Positions 34,216-45,307 of a stretch of DNA of 64,000 bases are shown piece by piece (within the stretch, counting starts at the first letter, position 1; every line of letters begins with the position of its first letter). The stretch lies in contig NC_092044.1 in NCBI RefSeq assembly GCF_003086295.3, positions 69,507,213-69,571,212 on the forward strand, read 5' to 3'. Source of the DNA: Arachis hypogaea. Lineage: Eukaryota; Streptophyta; Magnoliopsida; Fabales; Fabaceae. The notes beneath the pieces were generated by a model. The model was not told where the DNA came from and made no database searches. It saw only the letters and a list, made by a program, of their open reading frames with translations. The translations under genes were made by a program, and so were the position numbers.

Positions 34216-34460
34216 CAAAGTTATAGTAATCCTCTTTTATAGGGTTGGCCAGACCTCTTTCCAAGGTTTTACTTATAACTTGGGTTGTTGTGGCTGGTCC
34301 GACTTTTTGTGCCGGCTAGTCTTTAAGTTATTTTATAGCAATCCATTTTATTATGACCTCGTCAGATCCTTTCTATGGATCACTTTCTATAACTTATTGC
34401 ATTATTCTTTTTTCATCTTTACCGATTTTGTAGAATTTGGGTTTTAACCCTCGTTTGGTC

Positions 34461-34726
34461 GATCTTTTGATGAATCGTGATTGCGCAGTGAATTTGGTTT
34501 TCACTTTTTGTCGATCTGTAGCTTTATAATCGGGCGATGAATGTTTCAGAATAATGTGACTTGAGCGTTTGTAGGGAATCTGAACAAATTTTACTAAAAA
34601 ATAATGCAAATATACATGGGGGGTTAATTTCCTAAGTCGGGTGATTTGTAGGTCTTGGCTGGGCGCCTCGTTAAAAAATCTTTTTCAGGAAAAAGAGTGT
34701 GCCTTGTCCAAGATCTTTTATCATCC
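34461..34726 (-). other. C sequence just after the pol stop
   Basis: No gene is seen. It links the diverged repeat units to the end of pol. No copy of the family A hairpin is present. Confidence 0.45.
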
Positions 34727-35182
34727 CTAGCTATAGTACCTTCTTAGGTTGTAAGCGTGCCATGACCTAGGAAGCTCTCGCCCGTCGAGTTTGGAAAGCC
34801 TATAGTATGCCTTTCCCAGTACTTCTATGACTCGGAAGGGTCCTTTCCAGTTTGCTGCCAACTTTCCTTCTCCAGGTCGAGTTGTTCCTATGTCGTTTTG
34901 GATTAGGATGAGGTCATCTTCAGCAAAGGCCCACTGTATTACCTTTTGGTTGTATCTGGAGGTCATTTGTCGTTTCAATGCGTCTTCCCTTATCTGAGCT
35001 CTTTCTCGGATTTTCAGAAGTAAATCGAGCTCTTCCCTTTGAAGTTGGGAATTGGCTTTTTCGCTAAAATGGATTACTCTGGGTGATCCTTCGTCGACCT
35101 CCACTGGGATCATTGCCTCCATTCCATAAACTAATCGGAAAGGTGACTCCTTTGTCGTGGAATATGGAGTCGTTTGATATGC
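34727..35182 (-). pseudogene. pol: integrase C-terminal domain of C
   Basis: The frame 35122-34727 starts in MEAMIPVEVDEGSPR and includes the GPF-type chromatin-side module (NWKGPFRVIEV, LPRSWHAYNLRRYYS) at the very end of pol. It is joined in frame to the integrase core by a TAG at about 35183, where the family has Trp (QVL-stop-AYQTTP). Apart from that stop it looks intact. Confidence 0.85.
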
Positions 35183-35959
35183 CTATAGGACTTGCGGGAG
35201 CTCCTCAGCCCAGGCTCGTTTTGCATCCTGTAATTTCCGTTTTAACCCTGCTAATATAACTTTGTTAGCAGCTTCAGCTTGCCCATTGGCTTGGGGGTGC
35301 TCAACAGAGGTGAATTGTTGTTTTATATTCAAGTCGTCCGCTAGTTTTCTGAAACCTGCGTCTGTGAACTGGGTACCATTGTCTGTAGTAATGGAGTATG
35401 GAACTCCGAACCTTGTGACGATGTTCCTATATAGAAATTTTTGACTTCTTTGAGCTGTGGCGTTGGCTAGGGGTTCTACCTCGATCCATTTTGTGAAGTA
35501 GTCTATTCCTACTATGAGGAATTTGACTTGTCTCGATCCTTGAGGAAAAGGTCCGAGGAGATCGAGTCCCCATTTTGCGAATGGCCAATGTGAGGTCACG
35601 CTGATGAGTTCCTCTGGCGGGGTGGTGTGAAGTGTGTCATGTTTCGGACATGGCGAATATACCCTTACAAATTCTGTGGCTTTTTTTTGTAGAGTTGTCC
35701 AATAAAATCCTGCCCGAAGTACTTTTTTAGCGAGTACCTGCGCTCCGAGGTGATTGCCACAAATGCCACTGTGTACTTCTTCTAAGACATCTTTTGTGTT
35801 GGAAGTCGGCACGCATTTTAGCAGTGGTATTGAAATCCCTCTTTTATATAGAGTATTATTTATGATGGTATAGTATTGTGCTTCCTGTTTTAACCTCTTT
35901 GCATCTTTCTCATCTGTGGGGAGAGCTTCTATTCTGAGGTAGTTAATTATGGGAGTCAT
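35183..35959 (-). pseudogene. pol: integrase core of C
   Basis: 258 codons. The N-terminal zinc module reads HSGICGNHLGAQ...VYSPCPKH, with the first Cys of the usual CxxC replaced by Tyr. The DDE core is complete: Asp in WGLDLLGPF, Asp in TTDNGTQFTD and Glu in NGQAEAANK. It is preceded by two stops in GHD-stop-G-stop-MTPI, best explained as former Gln and Trp codons. The enzyme would insert the element cDNA. Confidence 0.88.
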
Positions 35960-35965
35960 TCATCC

Positions 35966-37258
35966 CTAATCGTGACCTGTTATGGCTAGGACTTTTTCTT
36001 CTTCTAAGATTGATAGATTTTGTAGAATTTCTTGGATGAGGCTTCTATTGTTGCCTCCTAGTTTGGTGCTGGCTAGTTTTGAGAGTGCATCGGCCCGGGC
36101 ATTCTGTTCTCGGGGTATGTGACGAATCTCATACTCTCCGAGTTGTCCAAGCTGTTCCCTGGTTTTGTCCAAATACTTTTTCATAGTGGGATCTTTAGCT
36201 TGGTAGCTTCCTGCTATTTGTGAAGTGACTACCTGTGAGTCACTGAAGATGATAAGTTTTTGAGCTCCAACCTCCCTAGCGAGCTTTAAACCAGCTAGTA
36301 GTGCCTCATATTCCGCTTGATTATTTGAGGCAGGGAACCCAAATTTGAGGGAGAGTTCGATTTGGGTTCCCTGGCCGCTTTCAATTATTACGCCCGTGCC
36401 ACTTCCCGTTTTATTTGAGGAACCATCCATATATAGATTCCATCCTGTGGGGATTTCTGGTGTGTCCGTGAATTCTGCAATGAAGTCGGCCAGATATTGA
36501 GATTTGATGGCAGTCCGAGCTTCGTATTGAAGGTCGAATTTGGACAACTCGACTGCCCATTGCAAGATTCTGCCTGCCAAGTCTGTCTTCTGTAAGATCC
36601 CTTTTATGGGCTGGTTGGTTCGAACTTTAATGGTGTGACACTGGAAGAATGGACGAAGTCGTCGTGATGTTAGTATGAGAGCGTAAGCGAACTTTTCTAT
36701 TTTCTGGTAGTTCAGCTCGGATCCTTGTAATGCTTTGCTGATAAAGTATATGGGTTGTTGCCCGCTGTTGTCTTCTCGGACCAGTGCTGAGGCTATTGCC
36801 CAATTTTCCACCGCGAGGTACAATATGAGTGGTTCTCTTTTCCGTGGCCGACTTAGTATAGGTGGCCGTCCCAGGAATCTTTTGAAGTCTTGGAAGGCTT
36901 GCTCGCATTCCGCTGTCCATTTAAACTCCTTTCCCTTCCTTAGAGTGGCATAGAAGGGGAGAGATCTTATTGCTGATCCGGCCAGGAATCTGGACAAGGC
37001 TGCCAACCTCCCGTTGAGTTGTTGTACCTCTTTGACACAAGTCGGACTTTTCATGTCGAGTATGGCCCTGCACTTATTCGGGTTTGCCTCGATTCTTGTC
37101 TGTGTGATCATAAAACCCAAGAATTTACCAGCTTCTACTGCGAAGGTGCATTTTGCAGGATTGAGTCGCATGTCGTGTCGTCTTATGGTGTTGAATACTT
37201 GTGCCAGATCGAATAATAACATCTCTTTGTCTTGCGTCTTTACTAGCATGTCGTCCAC
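35966..37258 (-). pseudogene. pol: RT thumb, RNase H and second RNase H of C
   Basis: 430 codons. It begins at VDDMLVKT, the rest of the RT active site. Next come KFLGFMITQ and a gypsy RNase H (YFISKALQGSELNY, IKGILQKTDLAGR). A second RNase H follows at residues ~270-405: LYMDGSSNKTGSGTG, NNQAEYEALLAGL, FSDSQVV and ARADALSK. The paired RNase H is a hallmark of the Tat lineage. All four acidic positions of the second domain appear present. Confidence 0.88.
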
Positions 37259-37780
37259 CTAGACTTCTATGACCTTCCTGATGTGATCCGAAAAAACCTT
37301 GTTCATTAATCTTTGGTAAGTGGCTCCCGCATTTTTAAGACCGAAAGATATGACAATGTAGCAGTAATTTGCCTTTGGGGTTAAAAATGAGGTTTTTTCT
37401 TGGTCGGGTGGGTACATTGGGATTTGGTTATATCCCGAGTATGCATCCATGAAGGAAAGGTATTTATATCCGGAGGAGGCATCTACCAGAGCGTCGATGT
37501 TTGGGAGCGTGTAAGGATCTTTTGGGCAGGCTTTGTTGAGATCAGTATAGTCAGTACACATTCTCCACTTCCCGTTTGACTTTTTTACCAATACGACATT
37601 AGCAAGCCATAGCGGGTATTTGACTTCTCTTATGAAACCTACCTCCAGTAGAGCTCGTACCTGTTCTTCCACAGCTTGAAAGCGTTCTAGTCCTAAGTTT
37701 CTACGTCTTTGTTGTACCGGCCGAGATCCCGGGTAGACTGCTAGCTTGTGGCACATTAGCGTGGGATCTATGCCTGGCAT
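37259..37780 (-). pseudogene. pol: RT fingers and palm of C
   Basis: It starts at MPGIDPTLMCHKLAV and includes KSNGKWRMCTDYTDLNKACPKDPYTLP, with FMDAYSGYNQIPM later. It ends at KVIEV-stop, and the next codons are VDD. The stop replaces the Tyr of the YVDD motif (TAC or TAT to TAG), so a full-length RT cannot be made. Confidence 0.88.
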
Positions 37781-38095
37781 GTCTGCAGCCTTCCACGCAA
37801 AGAGGTCGGCGTTGTTGCGTAGGAACTATATGAGTGATTCTTTGATGTCTCCTTTTAGGAGTGTGCCGATATTGGTTGTTTGATCCGGGCTATCCCCGAT
37901 CTGGATTTTCTCTATTTCTCCTTCAGGTTGTGGGCGAAGCTCTTCCCGCCTCTGAACTCCACTGAGCTCAATTGTGTGGAATTCTTCTCCTCAGCCTCTG
38001 AGGTTTAGACTTTCGTTGTAACAGCGGCGCGCCATCCTCTGATATGCTTTTATTGTAGCTATTCCTCCTGCAGTTGGGAACTTCATGCATAGACT
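37781..38095 (-). pseudogene. pol: protease C-terminus to RT linker of C
   Basis: The reverse complement reads CMKFPTAGGIATIKAYQ, MARRCYNESLNL, stop, GEEFHTIELSGVQ and then a linker to RT, with one more stop before FLRNNADLFAWKA. MKFPT..GI..I is the sequence expected just after the protease flap in Tat elements. The reading breaks at about 38092, at the inversion junction. Confidence 0.75.
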
Positions 38096-38323
38096 AAAGC
38101 AACATTATAAATACACTGGAGCACCCAGGTATAACTCATACTCTGATTCTACTCAATACCTGCTTAATACCCTTGCTAACTTAAGCATCGGAGTCCCTTA
38201 TAGGTACCCTCACCCTCTAGGGACAAAGGATCAGCATCATTACCAAGTCGGACACAACACCCCTGATCAGCACAAAAGATCTCATCCGAGATCGACCTAC
38301 AGTTTCAGGTAACCCCCGGAACA
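38096..38323 (+). repeat. inverted LTR end of C
   Basis: Matches the reverse complement of 18521-18750 and ends CCGGAACA, the LTR 3' end. It starts near the TATA box (ATTATAAATA at about 38107). The upstream half of the LTR is absent. It lies head to head with the minus-strand pol of C. Confidence 0.8.
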
Positions 38324-38324
38324 T

Positions 38325-38343
38325 TGGTGCCATTTTCGGGGAC
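38325..38343 (+). promoter_or_regulatory. candidate primer binding site of C
   Basis: TGGTGCCATTTTCGGGGAC follows the LTR end after one base. The TGG start fits pairing with a tRNA CCA end. I cannot name the tRNA with confidence. Confidence 0.6.
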
Positions 38344-38357
38344 TCGGAAGTCATTCC

Positions 38358-39785
38358 ATTACCATAGCGGACGATCATGACGACAATCACACCTCAGATC
38401 TAGAAGAAAGAACGCCGCATAAAAACACAGACTCCACACCAAAAGATACTCCCCAAATCAACAATAAGAACTCCCCAAACGAGGGAGCCCTGGATGCATT
38501 TCAAGATCGGTTAAAACAACTTGAGGAAGATGCTCTACGTCAACGAGAGGCCGAGAAGGATCTACAAAGAGAAATAAGGCGACGCTGGGAATTAGAGAAC
38601 AAACTCCTAAAACTTGAAGCCGATGTCAAGACTAAAGCCAACCGATCCATTCCCGAAGATAGCACCCGCAAGGAGCAAGATCCATTCACCAAGGAGATCA
38701 CGAAGACAAGAATCCCAAAAGACTTTAAACTCCCGGAAATGACCTTGTACGACGGCACTACGGATCCCAGCCATCATCTCAGCAACTTCAGGAGTAGAAT
38801 GTATCTCATCGACACCTCAGATGCAGTTCGTTGCAAAGCCTTTCTAACTACTTTAACAAAAATAGCAATTAGATGGTTTGACAACCTCCCTCCTAGATCC
38901 ATCTCGAGTTTCGATGATATGGCCAAGAAGTTCCTGGCCAGATTCTTCATCCAAAAGGACAAAGCTAAACATGTGCCAAGCTTACTGGGAATCAGACAAG
39001 GAGAAAGGAAAACCCTGCGCAACTACATGGAGAGATTCAACAAGACATGCCTGGATACACAAAACCTGCCAACAGAAGCCGCTATCATGGGCCTCATTAA
39101 TAGCCTGCAAGAAAGGCCTTTTAGTCAATCTATATCAAAAAAGTACCCTACATCTCTAAACGAGGTGCAGGAACGAGTGGAAAAATACATCAACATGGAA
39201 GAAAACTCCCGATTAGGAGAGACCTCAAAGGCCGGGTTCACCTCTCGGGATAAAGACAAAGATTCCAAAAAGAAGGAAGATCGCCATGGAGAGAAAATAA
39301 AAAAATACCACAATTACACCCCTCTCCGGGTGTCTCTTGTGGATGTCTACAGAGAGGTTTGCAACACAGAAAAAATACCACCAGCTCGACCACTCAAAAG
39401 CAAAAAAGGAGGAGGAAACCGGGCTGAATATTGTGAATACCATCGGATTTGCGGGCACTCCACCAATGGGTGTTTTGACTTAAAAAATATCATAGAAAAG
39501 CTCGTACGAGAAGGAAAGCTAGATCGATACCTGGCCACCCATGATGATGAACAAAGGAAAAGAAGAAGAGCAGAAGATTTCGGACCAACCGCGCGATCAT
39601 CCCATACGCCAGAAAAACATGTCCACATGATACACGGTGGATTCGCCAGGGGAGGAATCTCCAAATCATCCCGCAAAAGACATCTCAAAGACGTATATCA
39701 CGTCGCAGAAAAAGGAAGAAGCACCCGACATCCCGACGATCACTTTTACCAAGGAAGACGCATCCGGCGTCGCGTCAGGGCATGA
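38358..39785 (+). pseudogene. gag: gag of C (inverted segment)
   Basis: Open frame without an ATG at its beginning; the first ATG in frame is at 38739, inside the capsid region. A charged coiled-coil-like N-terminus comes first. The retrotransposon gag domain follows (TDPSHHLSNFRSRMYL, AIRWFDNLPP, FLARFFIQKDKAKHV, LRNYMERFNKTCLD). A Tat-type zinc motif comes last: CEYHRICGHSTNGC. A one-base loss near 39711 throws the end out of frame (RRIRRRVRA-stop). Confidence 0.8.
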
Positions 39786-40080
39786 CGATCCCATGGTCAT
39801 CACTATTATACTGGCAAACGCAAATCTTCACCACACGTTGATAAACCAGGGGAGCTCTGCTGATATCTTATTCAAAACCACTTTTGACAAACTCGGTTTG
39901 GAAGAAAAAGAACTCAGAGCATATCCGGACAGCCTGTTCGGGCTAGGAGATACCCCAATTCAACCGATGGGATACATCTCGCTCCACACAACTTTTGGAA
40001 AAGGAAGTTAGTCAAGAACACTCAAAATAGATTACATCGTCATCAACGTAAGCTCAGCCTACAATGCCTTAATAGGTCTG
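39712..40080 (+). pseudogene. pol: aspartic protease N-terminus of C (inverted segment)
   Basis: The frame 39637-40011 gives PDIPTITFTKEDASGV, then LINQGSSADILFKTTF. The catalytic Asp of the usual DQGSSAD motif is Asn here. A TAG follows at 40009, then SRTLKIDYIVIN and SAYNALIGL end exactly at the A3 LTR. The protein continues logically in CMKFPTAGG at 38092 on the other strand. Confidence 0.8.
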
Positions 40081-41604
40081 TGGTGCACGAAATCACAATC
40101 ACACTTTTGTAATTCCGCACAACTAACCAGCAAGTGCACTGGGTCGTCCAGGTAATACCTTACGTGAGTAAGGGTCGATCCCACGAAGATTGTCGGTTTG
40201 AAGCAAGCTATGGTTATCTTGTAACTCTTAGTCAGGATATTAATAATTCTCAGATTTAATTGTAAAAAGTAAAAGAACATGAAATAAATACTTGTTTTGC
40301 AGTAATGGAGAACAGGTTGAGGTTTTGGAGATGCTATATCTTCTAAATCTCTACTTTCCTACTGACTTCTTCTTCATGCACGCAAGGCTCCTTCCATGGC
40401 AAGCTGTATGTTGGGTTTCACCGTTGTCAATGGCTACCACCAATCCTCTCAGTAAAAATGTTCAACACACGCTGTCATCGCACGGCTAATCATCTGTCGG
40501 TTCTCGATCATGTCGAAATAGAATCTAGTGATTCTTTTGCGTCTATCACTAACGCCCAACACTCGCGAGTTTGAAGCTCGTCACTTTCATTCAATCCTCG
40601 AATCCTACTTGGAATACCACAGACAAGGTTCAGACTTTCCGGATTCTCAAGAATGGCCGCCAATGGGTTCTAGCTTATACCACGAAGATTCTGCTTAAGG
40701 AATCCAAGAGATACACACTCAAACGAAGGTAGAACGGAGGTGGTTGTCAGACACACGTTCATAGGTGAGAATGGTGATGAGTGTCACGGATCATCACATT
40801 CATCAGGTTGAAGAACAAGTGGTATCTTAGAATAAAAGCAAGCGTGATTGAATGAAAAACAGTAGTAATTGCATTAATCCATCACGACACAGCAGAGCTC
40901 CTCACCCCTAACCATGGGGTTTAGAGACTCATGCCATAGAAGATACAGTATGAAACGTGTAATGTGTCATGAGATGATGATACAATAGCAAAAAGTCCTA
41001 TTTATAGTGAACTAGTGACCTAGGGTTTACAAGAATGAGTAAATGACATAAAAATCCACTTCCGGGGTCCACTTGGTGTGTGCTTGGGCTGAGCATTGAA
41101 GCTTTCATGTGTAGAGACTTTTCCTAGAGTTAAACGCCAGCTTTTGTGCCAGTTTGGGCGTTTAACTCCAACTTTTGTGCCAGTTCCGGCGTTAAACGCC
41201 GGGAATTCTGAAGCTGATTTGGAACGCCGGTTTGGGCCATCAATTCTTAGACAAAGTGAACTATTATATATTTCTGAAAATCCCAGGATGTCTACTTTCC
41301 AACGCAATTGAGAGCGCGCCAATTGGGCTTCTGTAGCTCTAGAAAATCCACTTCGAGTGCAGGGAGCTCAGAATCCAACAGCATCTGCAGTCCTTTTTCA
41401 GCCTCTGAATCAGATTTTTGCTCAGGTCCCTCAATTTCAGCCAGAAAATACCTGAAATCACAAAAAAACACACAAACTCATAGTAAAGTCCAGAAATGTG
41501 AATTTTAATTAAAAACTAAAAAACGTTATACTAAAAATTAACTAAAATGTACTAAAAACATACTAAAAACAGTGCCAAAAAGCGTATAAATTATCCGCTC
41601 ATCA
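40081..41604 (-). repeat. A3 3' LTR
   Basis: 1524 bp, TGGTGCACG...CGCTCATCA on the plus strand. The TATAAATAG box on the element strand is at 41006-40998. The dyad block at about 41125-41230 lies upstream of it. The left flank GTCTG (40076-40080) should be the target duplication; its partner is not visible. Confidence 0.87.
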
Positions 41605-42699
41605 CAACACCAAACTTAAATTGTTGCTTGTCCCCAAGCAACTGAAAATCAAATAGGATAAAAAGAAGAGAACATACTATAGACTCCAAAATATTGATGA
41701 AACTTAGCTCCAATTAGATGAGCGGGACTAGTAGCTTTTTGCCTCTGAACAGTTTTGGCATCTCACTTTATCCTTTGAAGTTTAGAATGATTAGCATCTA
41801 TAGGAACTCAAAATTCAGATAGTGTTATTGATTCTCCTAGTTAAGTATGTTGATTCTTGAACACAGTTACTTTATGAGTCTTGGCCGTGACCCAAAGCAC
41901 TCTGTTTTCCAGTATTATCACCGGATACATACATGCCACAGATACATAACTGGGTGAACCTTTTCAGATTGTGACTCAGCTTTGCTAGAGTCCCCAATTA
42001 GAGGTGTCCAGGGTTCTTAAGCACACTCTTTTTGCTTTGGATCACGACTTTAACCGCTCAGTCTCAAGCTTTACACTTGACACCTTCACGCCACAAGCAC
42101 ATGGTTAGGGATAGCTTGGTTTAGCCGCTTAGGCCAGGATTTAATTCCTTTAGGCCCTCCTATCCACTGATGCTCAAAGCCTTGGATCCTTTTTAGTATC
42201 CTTGCCTTTTGGTTTTAAGGGCTATTGGCTTTTTTTTGTATTCACTGCTTTTCCTTACTTCAAGAATCAATTTGATGATTTTTTAGATCCTCAATAACAT
42301 TTCTCCTTTTCCATCGTTCTTTCAAGAGCCAACAAATTTAACATTCTTTAAACAACAAATTCAGAAGACATATGCACTGTTCAAGTATTCATTCAGAAAA
42401 CAAAAAGTATTGTCACCACATCAAACTAATTCAACTAGTTTCAAATATGAATTCGAAATCCTGTACTTCTTGTTCTTTTGTGATTAAAGCATTTTTCATT
42501 TAAGAGAGGTGATGGATTCATAGGAGATTCATAGCTTTAAGACATGAACTTTAATTTTTATTAATCATGGAATAAGAACAAGACTCAAAAATAAATATAA
42601 GATAAGACCAATAGTAATAGAAAACAGAAAATTAAAAACAGAAATTTAAATGACTTTAAAATAGATCCCTAATGATAAAGGTTATCACAGAGTTAGAAC
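41605..42699 (-). other. A3 PPT and 3' untranslated region
   Basis: The PPT sequence AATTTAAGTTTGGTGTTG (element strand) abuts the LTR at 41605-41626. The remainder aligns with the 3' regions of A1, A2 and A4. No gene is seen. Confidence 0.65.
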
Positions 42700-42786
42700 T
42701 CAACAACCTTGATTTTGAGAAGTGGATTCTCCCTCAACTTGTGGGGTGTTTGACCCTTCAAGGGAGAGCTTCTGGCACTTCAGCTC
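42700..42786 (-). pseudogene. C-terminal end of the A3 3' ORF, cut off by A2
   Basis: 29 codons ending SQNQGC-stop. It is the tail of the ORF at 52886-53879; A2 inserted between them. The AGCTC at 42782-42786 is the left target duplication of A2, and removing A2 restores the reading HEL-stop-ELKCQKLSLEG. Confidence 0.75.
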
Positions 42787-44391
42787 TGGTGCACGAAATT
42801 GTGATCATCAATGGTGCCATCAACATGGTACGCACAATTGTAATCTCAACTCTTTATCACAACTTCGCACAACTAACCAGCAAGTGTACTGGGTCGTCCA
42901 AGTAATAAACCTTACGCGAGTAAGGGTCGATCCCACGGAGATTGTTGGTATGAAGCAAGCTATGGTCACCTTGTAAATCTTAGTCAGGCAAACTCAAATG
43001 GTTATGGATGATGTATGAATAAAACATAAAGATAAAGATAGAGATACTTATGTAATTCATTGGTGAGAATTTCAGATAAACGTATGGAGATGCTTTGTCC
43101 CTTCCGTTTCTCTGCTTTCCTACTGTCTTCATCCAATCCTTCTTACTCCTTTCCATGGCAAGCTGTATGTAGGGTTTCACCGTTGTCAGTGGCTACCTCC
43201 CATCCTCTCAGTGAAAATGTTCAACGCACCCTGTCACGGCACGGCTATTCAGCTGTCGGTTCTCGATCATGTCGGAATAGAATCCAGTGATTCTTTTGCG
43301 TCTGTCACTAACGCCCCACAATCGGGAGTTCGAAGCTCGTCACAGTCATTCAATCATTGAATCCTACTCAGAATACCACAGACAAGGTTTAGACCTTCCG
43401 GATTCTCTTGAATGCCGCCATCAGTTCTAGCTTATACCACGAAGATTCCGATTAAGGGATCCAAGAGATAAACATTCAAGCCTTGTTTGCTTGTAGTACA
43501 GAAGTGGTTGTCAGACAGTCGTTCATAAGTGAGAATGATGATGAGTGTCACATAATCATCACATTGGGTGCAAATGAATATCTTAGAACAAGAACAAGCC
43601 GAATTGAATAGAAGAACAATAGTAATTGCATTAATACTCGAGGTACAGCAGAGCTCCACACCTTAATCTATGATGTGTAGAAACTCCACCGTTGAAAATA
43701 CATAAGAACAAAAGTGATCATTGGCTTTGGCCCCAGAGAGGGAACCAGAAGAACCAAGATCTGATCTAAGATCTAAAGTGATCAAAAGATGAAAATACAA
43801 TAGCAAAAGGTGCTATTTGTAGAGAACTAGTAGCCTAGGGTTTACAAGGATGAGTAAATGACATAAAAACCCACTTCCGGGCCCACTTGGTGTGTGCTTG
43901 GGCTGAGCATTGAAGCATTTTCGTGTAGAGACTCTTCTTGGAGTTAAACGCCTGCTTTTGTGCCAGTTTGGGCGTTTAACTCCCATTCTTGTGCCAGTTC
44001 CGGCGTTTAACGCCGGGCAGTTTTGAGCTGATTTGGAACGCCAGTTTGGGTCATCAAATCTCGGGCAAAGTATGGACTATTATATATTGCTGGAAAGCCC
44101 AGGATGTCTACTTTCCAACGCCGTTGAGAGCGCGCCAATTGAGCTTCTATAGCTCCAGAAAATCCACTTCGAGTGCAGGGAGGTCAGAATCCAACAGCAT
44201 CTGCAGTCCTTTTCAGCCTCAGTTTCTGCCAGAAAATACCTGAAATCACAGAAAAACACACAAACTCATAGAAAAGTCCAGAAAAGTGAATTTTAACTAA
44301 AAACTGATAAAAATATACTAAAAACTAACTAAAACATACTAAAAACTTACTAAAAACAATGCCAAAAAGCGTATAAATTATCCGCTCATGA
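42787..44391 (-). repeat. A2 3' LTR
   Basis: 1605 bp. Compared with the 5' LTR it lacks about 15 bp near 43565 and about 27 bp near 44220. Its inner end is CATGA rather than CATCA, which changes the terminal CA of the LTR to a mutated form. The dyad block lies at about 43948-44045. Confidence 0.9.
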
Positions 44392-44413
44392 CAACACCAA
44401 ACTTAAATTGTTG
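44392..44413 (-). promoter_or_regulatory. polypurine-tract region of A2
   Basis: AATTTAAGTTTGGTGTTG on the element strand next to the LTR start, as in A1, A3 and A4. Confidence 0.65.
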
Positions 44414-45307
44414 CTTGTCCCCAAGCAACTGAAAATCAAATAAGATAAAAAGAAGAGAATATGCAATGAACTCCAAAAACATCTATGAAGATCAGTATTA
44501 ATTAGATGAGCGGGGCTTTAGCTTTTTGCCTCTGAATAGTTTTGGCATCTCACTCTATCCTTTGAAATTCAGAATGATTGGCTTCTATAGGAACTCAGAA
44601 TCCAGATAGTGTTATTGATTCTCCTAATTAAGTATGATGATTATTGAACACAGCTACTTTATGAGTCTTGGCCGTGGCCTAAAGCACTCTGTCTTCCAGT
44701 ATTACCACCGGATACAAACATGCCACGCACACATAACTGGGTGAACCTTTTCAGATTGTGACTCAGCTTTGCTAGAGTCCCCAATTAGAGGTGTCCAGGG
44801 TTCTTAAGCACACTCTTTTTGCTTTGGATCACACCTTTATTTTTTTCTTTTCTCTCTCTCTTTTTTTTCGTTTTTCTCTTTTTTTTCTTTTTTTTTCTTT
44901 TTTTTTTGTATTCATTGCTTTTTCTTGCTTCAAGAATCATTTTTATGATTTTTCAGATCCTCAGTAACATGTCTCCTTTTTCATCATTCTTTCAAGAGCC
45001 AACATTCATGAACAACAAATTCAAAAGGCATATGCACTGTTTAAGCATACATTCAGAAATCTAAAGTATTGCCACCACATCAAAGTAATTAATCTGTTAT
45101 AAAATTTAAAATTCATGCAATTCTTCTTTTTTTCAATTAAGAACATTTTTCATTCAAGAAAGGTGATGGATTCATAGGACATTCATAACTTTAAGGCATA
45201 GACACTAAGACACTAATGATCACAAGACACAAACATAGATAAACATAAGCATTAAAATTTGAAAAACAGGAAAATAGAGAACAAGGAAATTAAAGAACGG
45301 GTCCACC
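44414..45307 (-). other. A2 3' untranslated region
   Basis: No gene is seen. It includes a marked pyrimidine tract at about 44830-44910 on the plus strand (purine-rich in the element RNA). The rest aligns with the other family A copies. Confidence 0.6.

Larger units (their letters stand above)
18521..40080 (-). mobile_element. C: Tat-type gypsy element, rearranged and invaded
   Basis: Order on the plus strand: 3' LTR, PPT, antisense ORF, solo LTR D, element A4 inside a 104-bp tandem array, pol (minus strand), then an inverted segment with LTR end, PBS, gag and protease in plus orientation. The lineage call rests on a second, archaeal-type RNase H after the normal one, the antisense extra ORF downstream of pol and the tandem repeats, all known for Tat elements. 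A3 abuts the right end at 40081. Confidence 0.8.

Noticed and set aside
33773..34447. Four overlapping plus-strand ORFs with repeated peptide text
   Set aside because: They are frame-shifted readings of the 104-bp tandem repeat; the period is not a multiple of three and the unit is non-coding on both strands.
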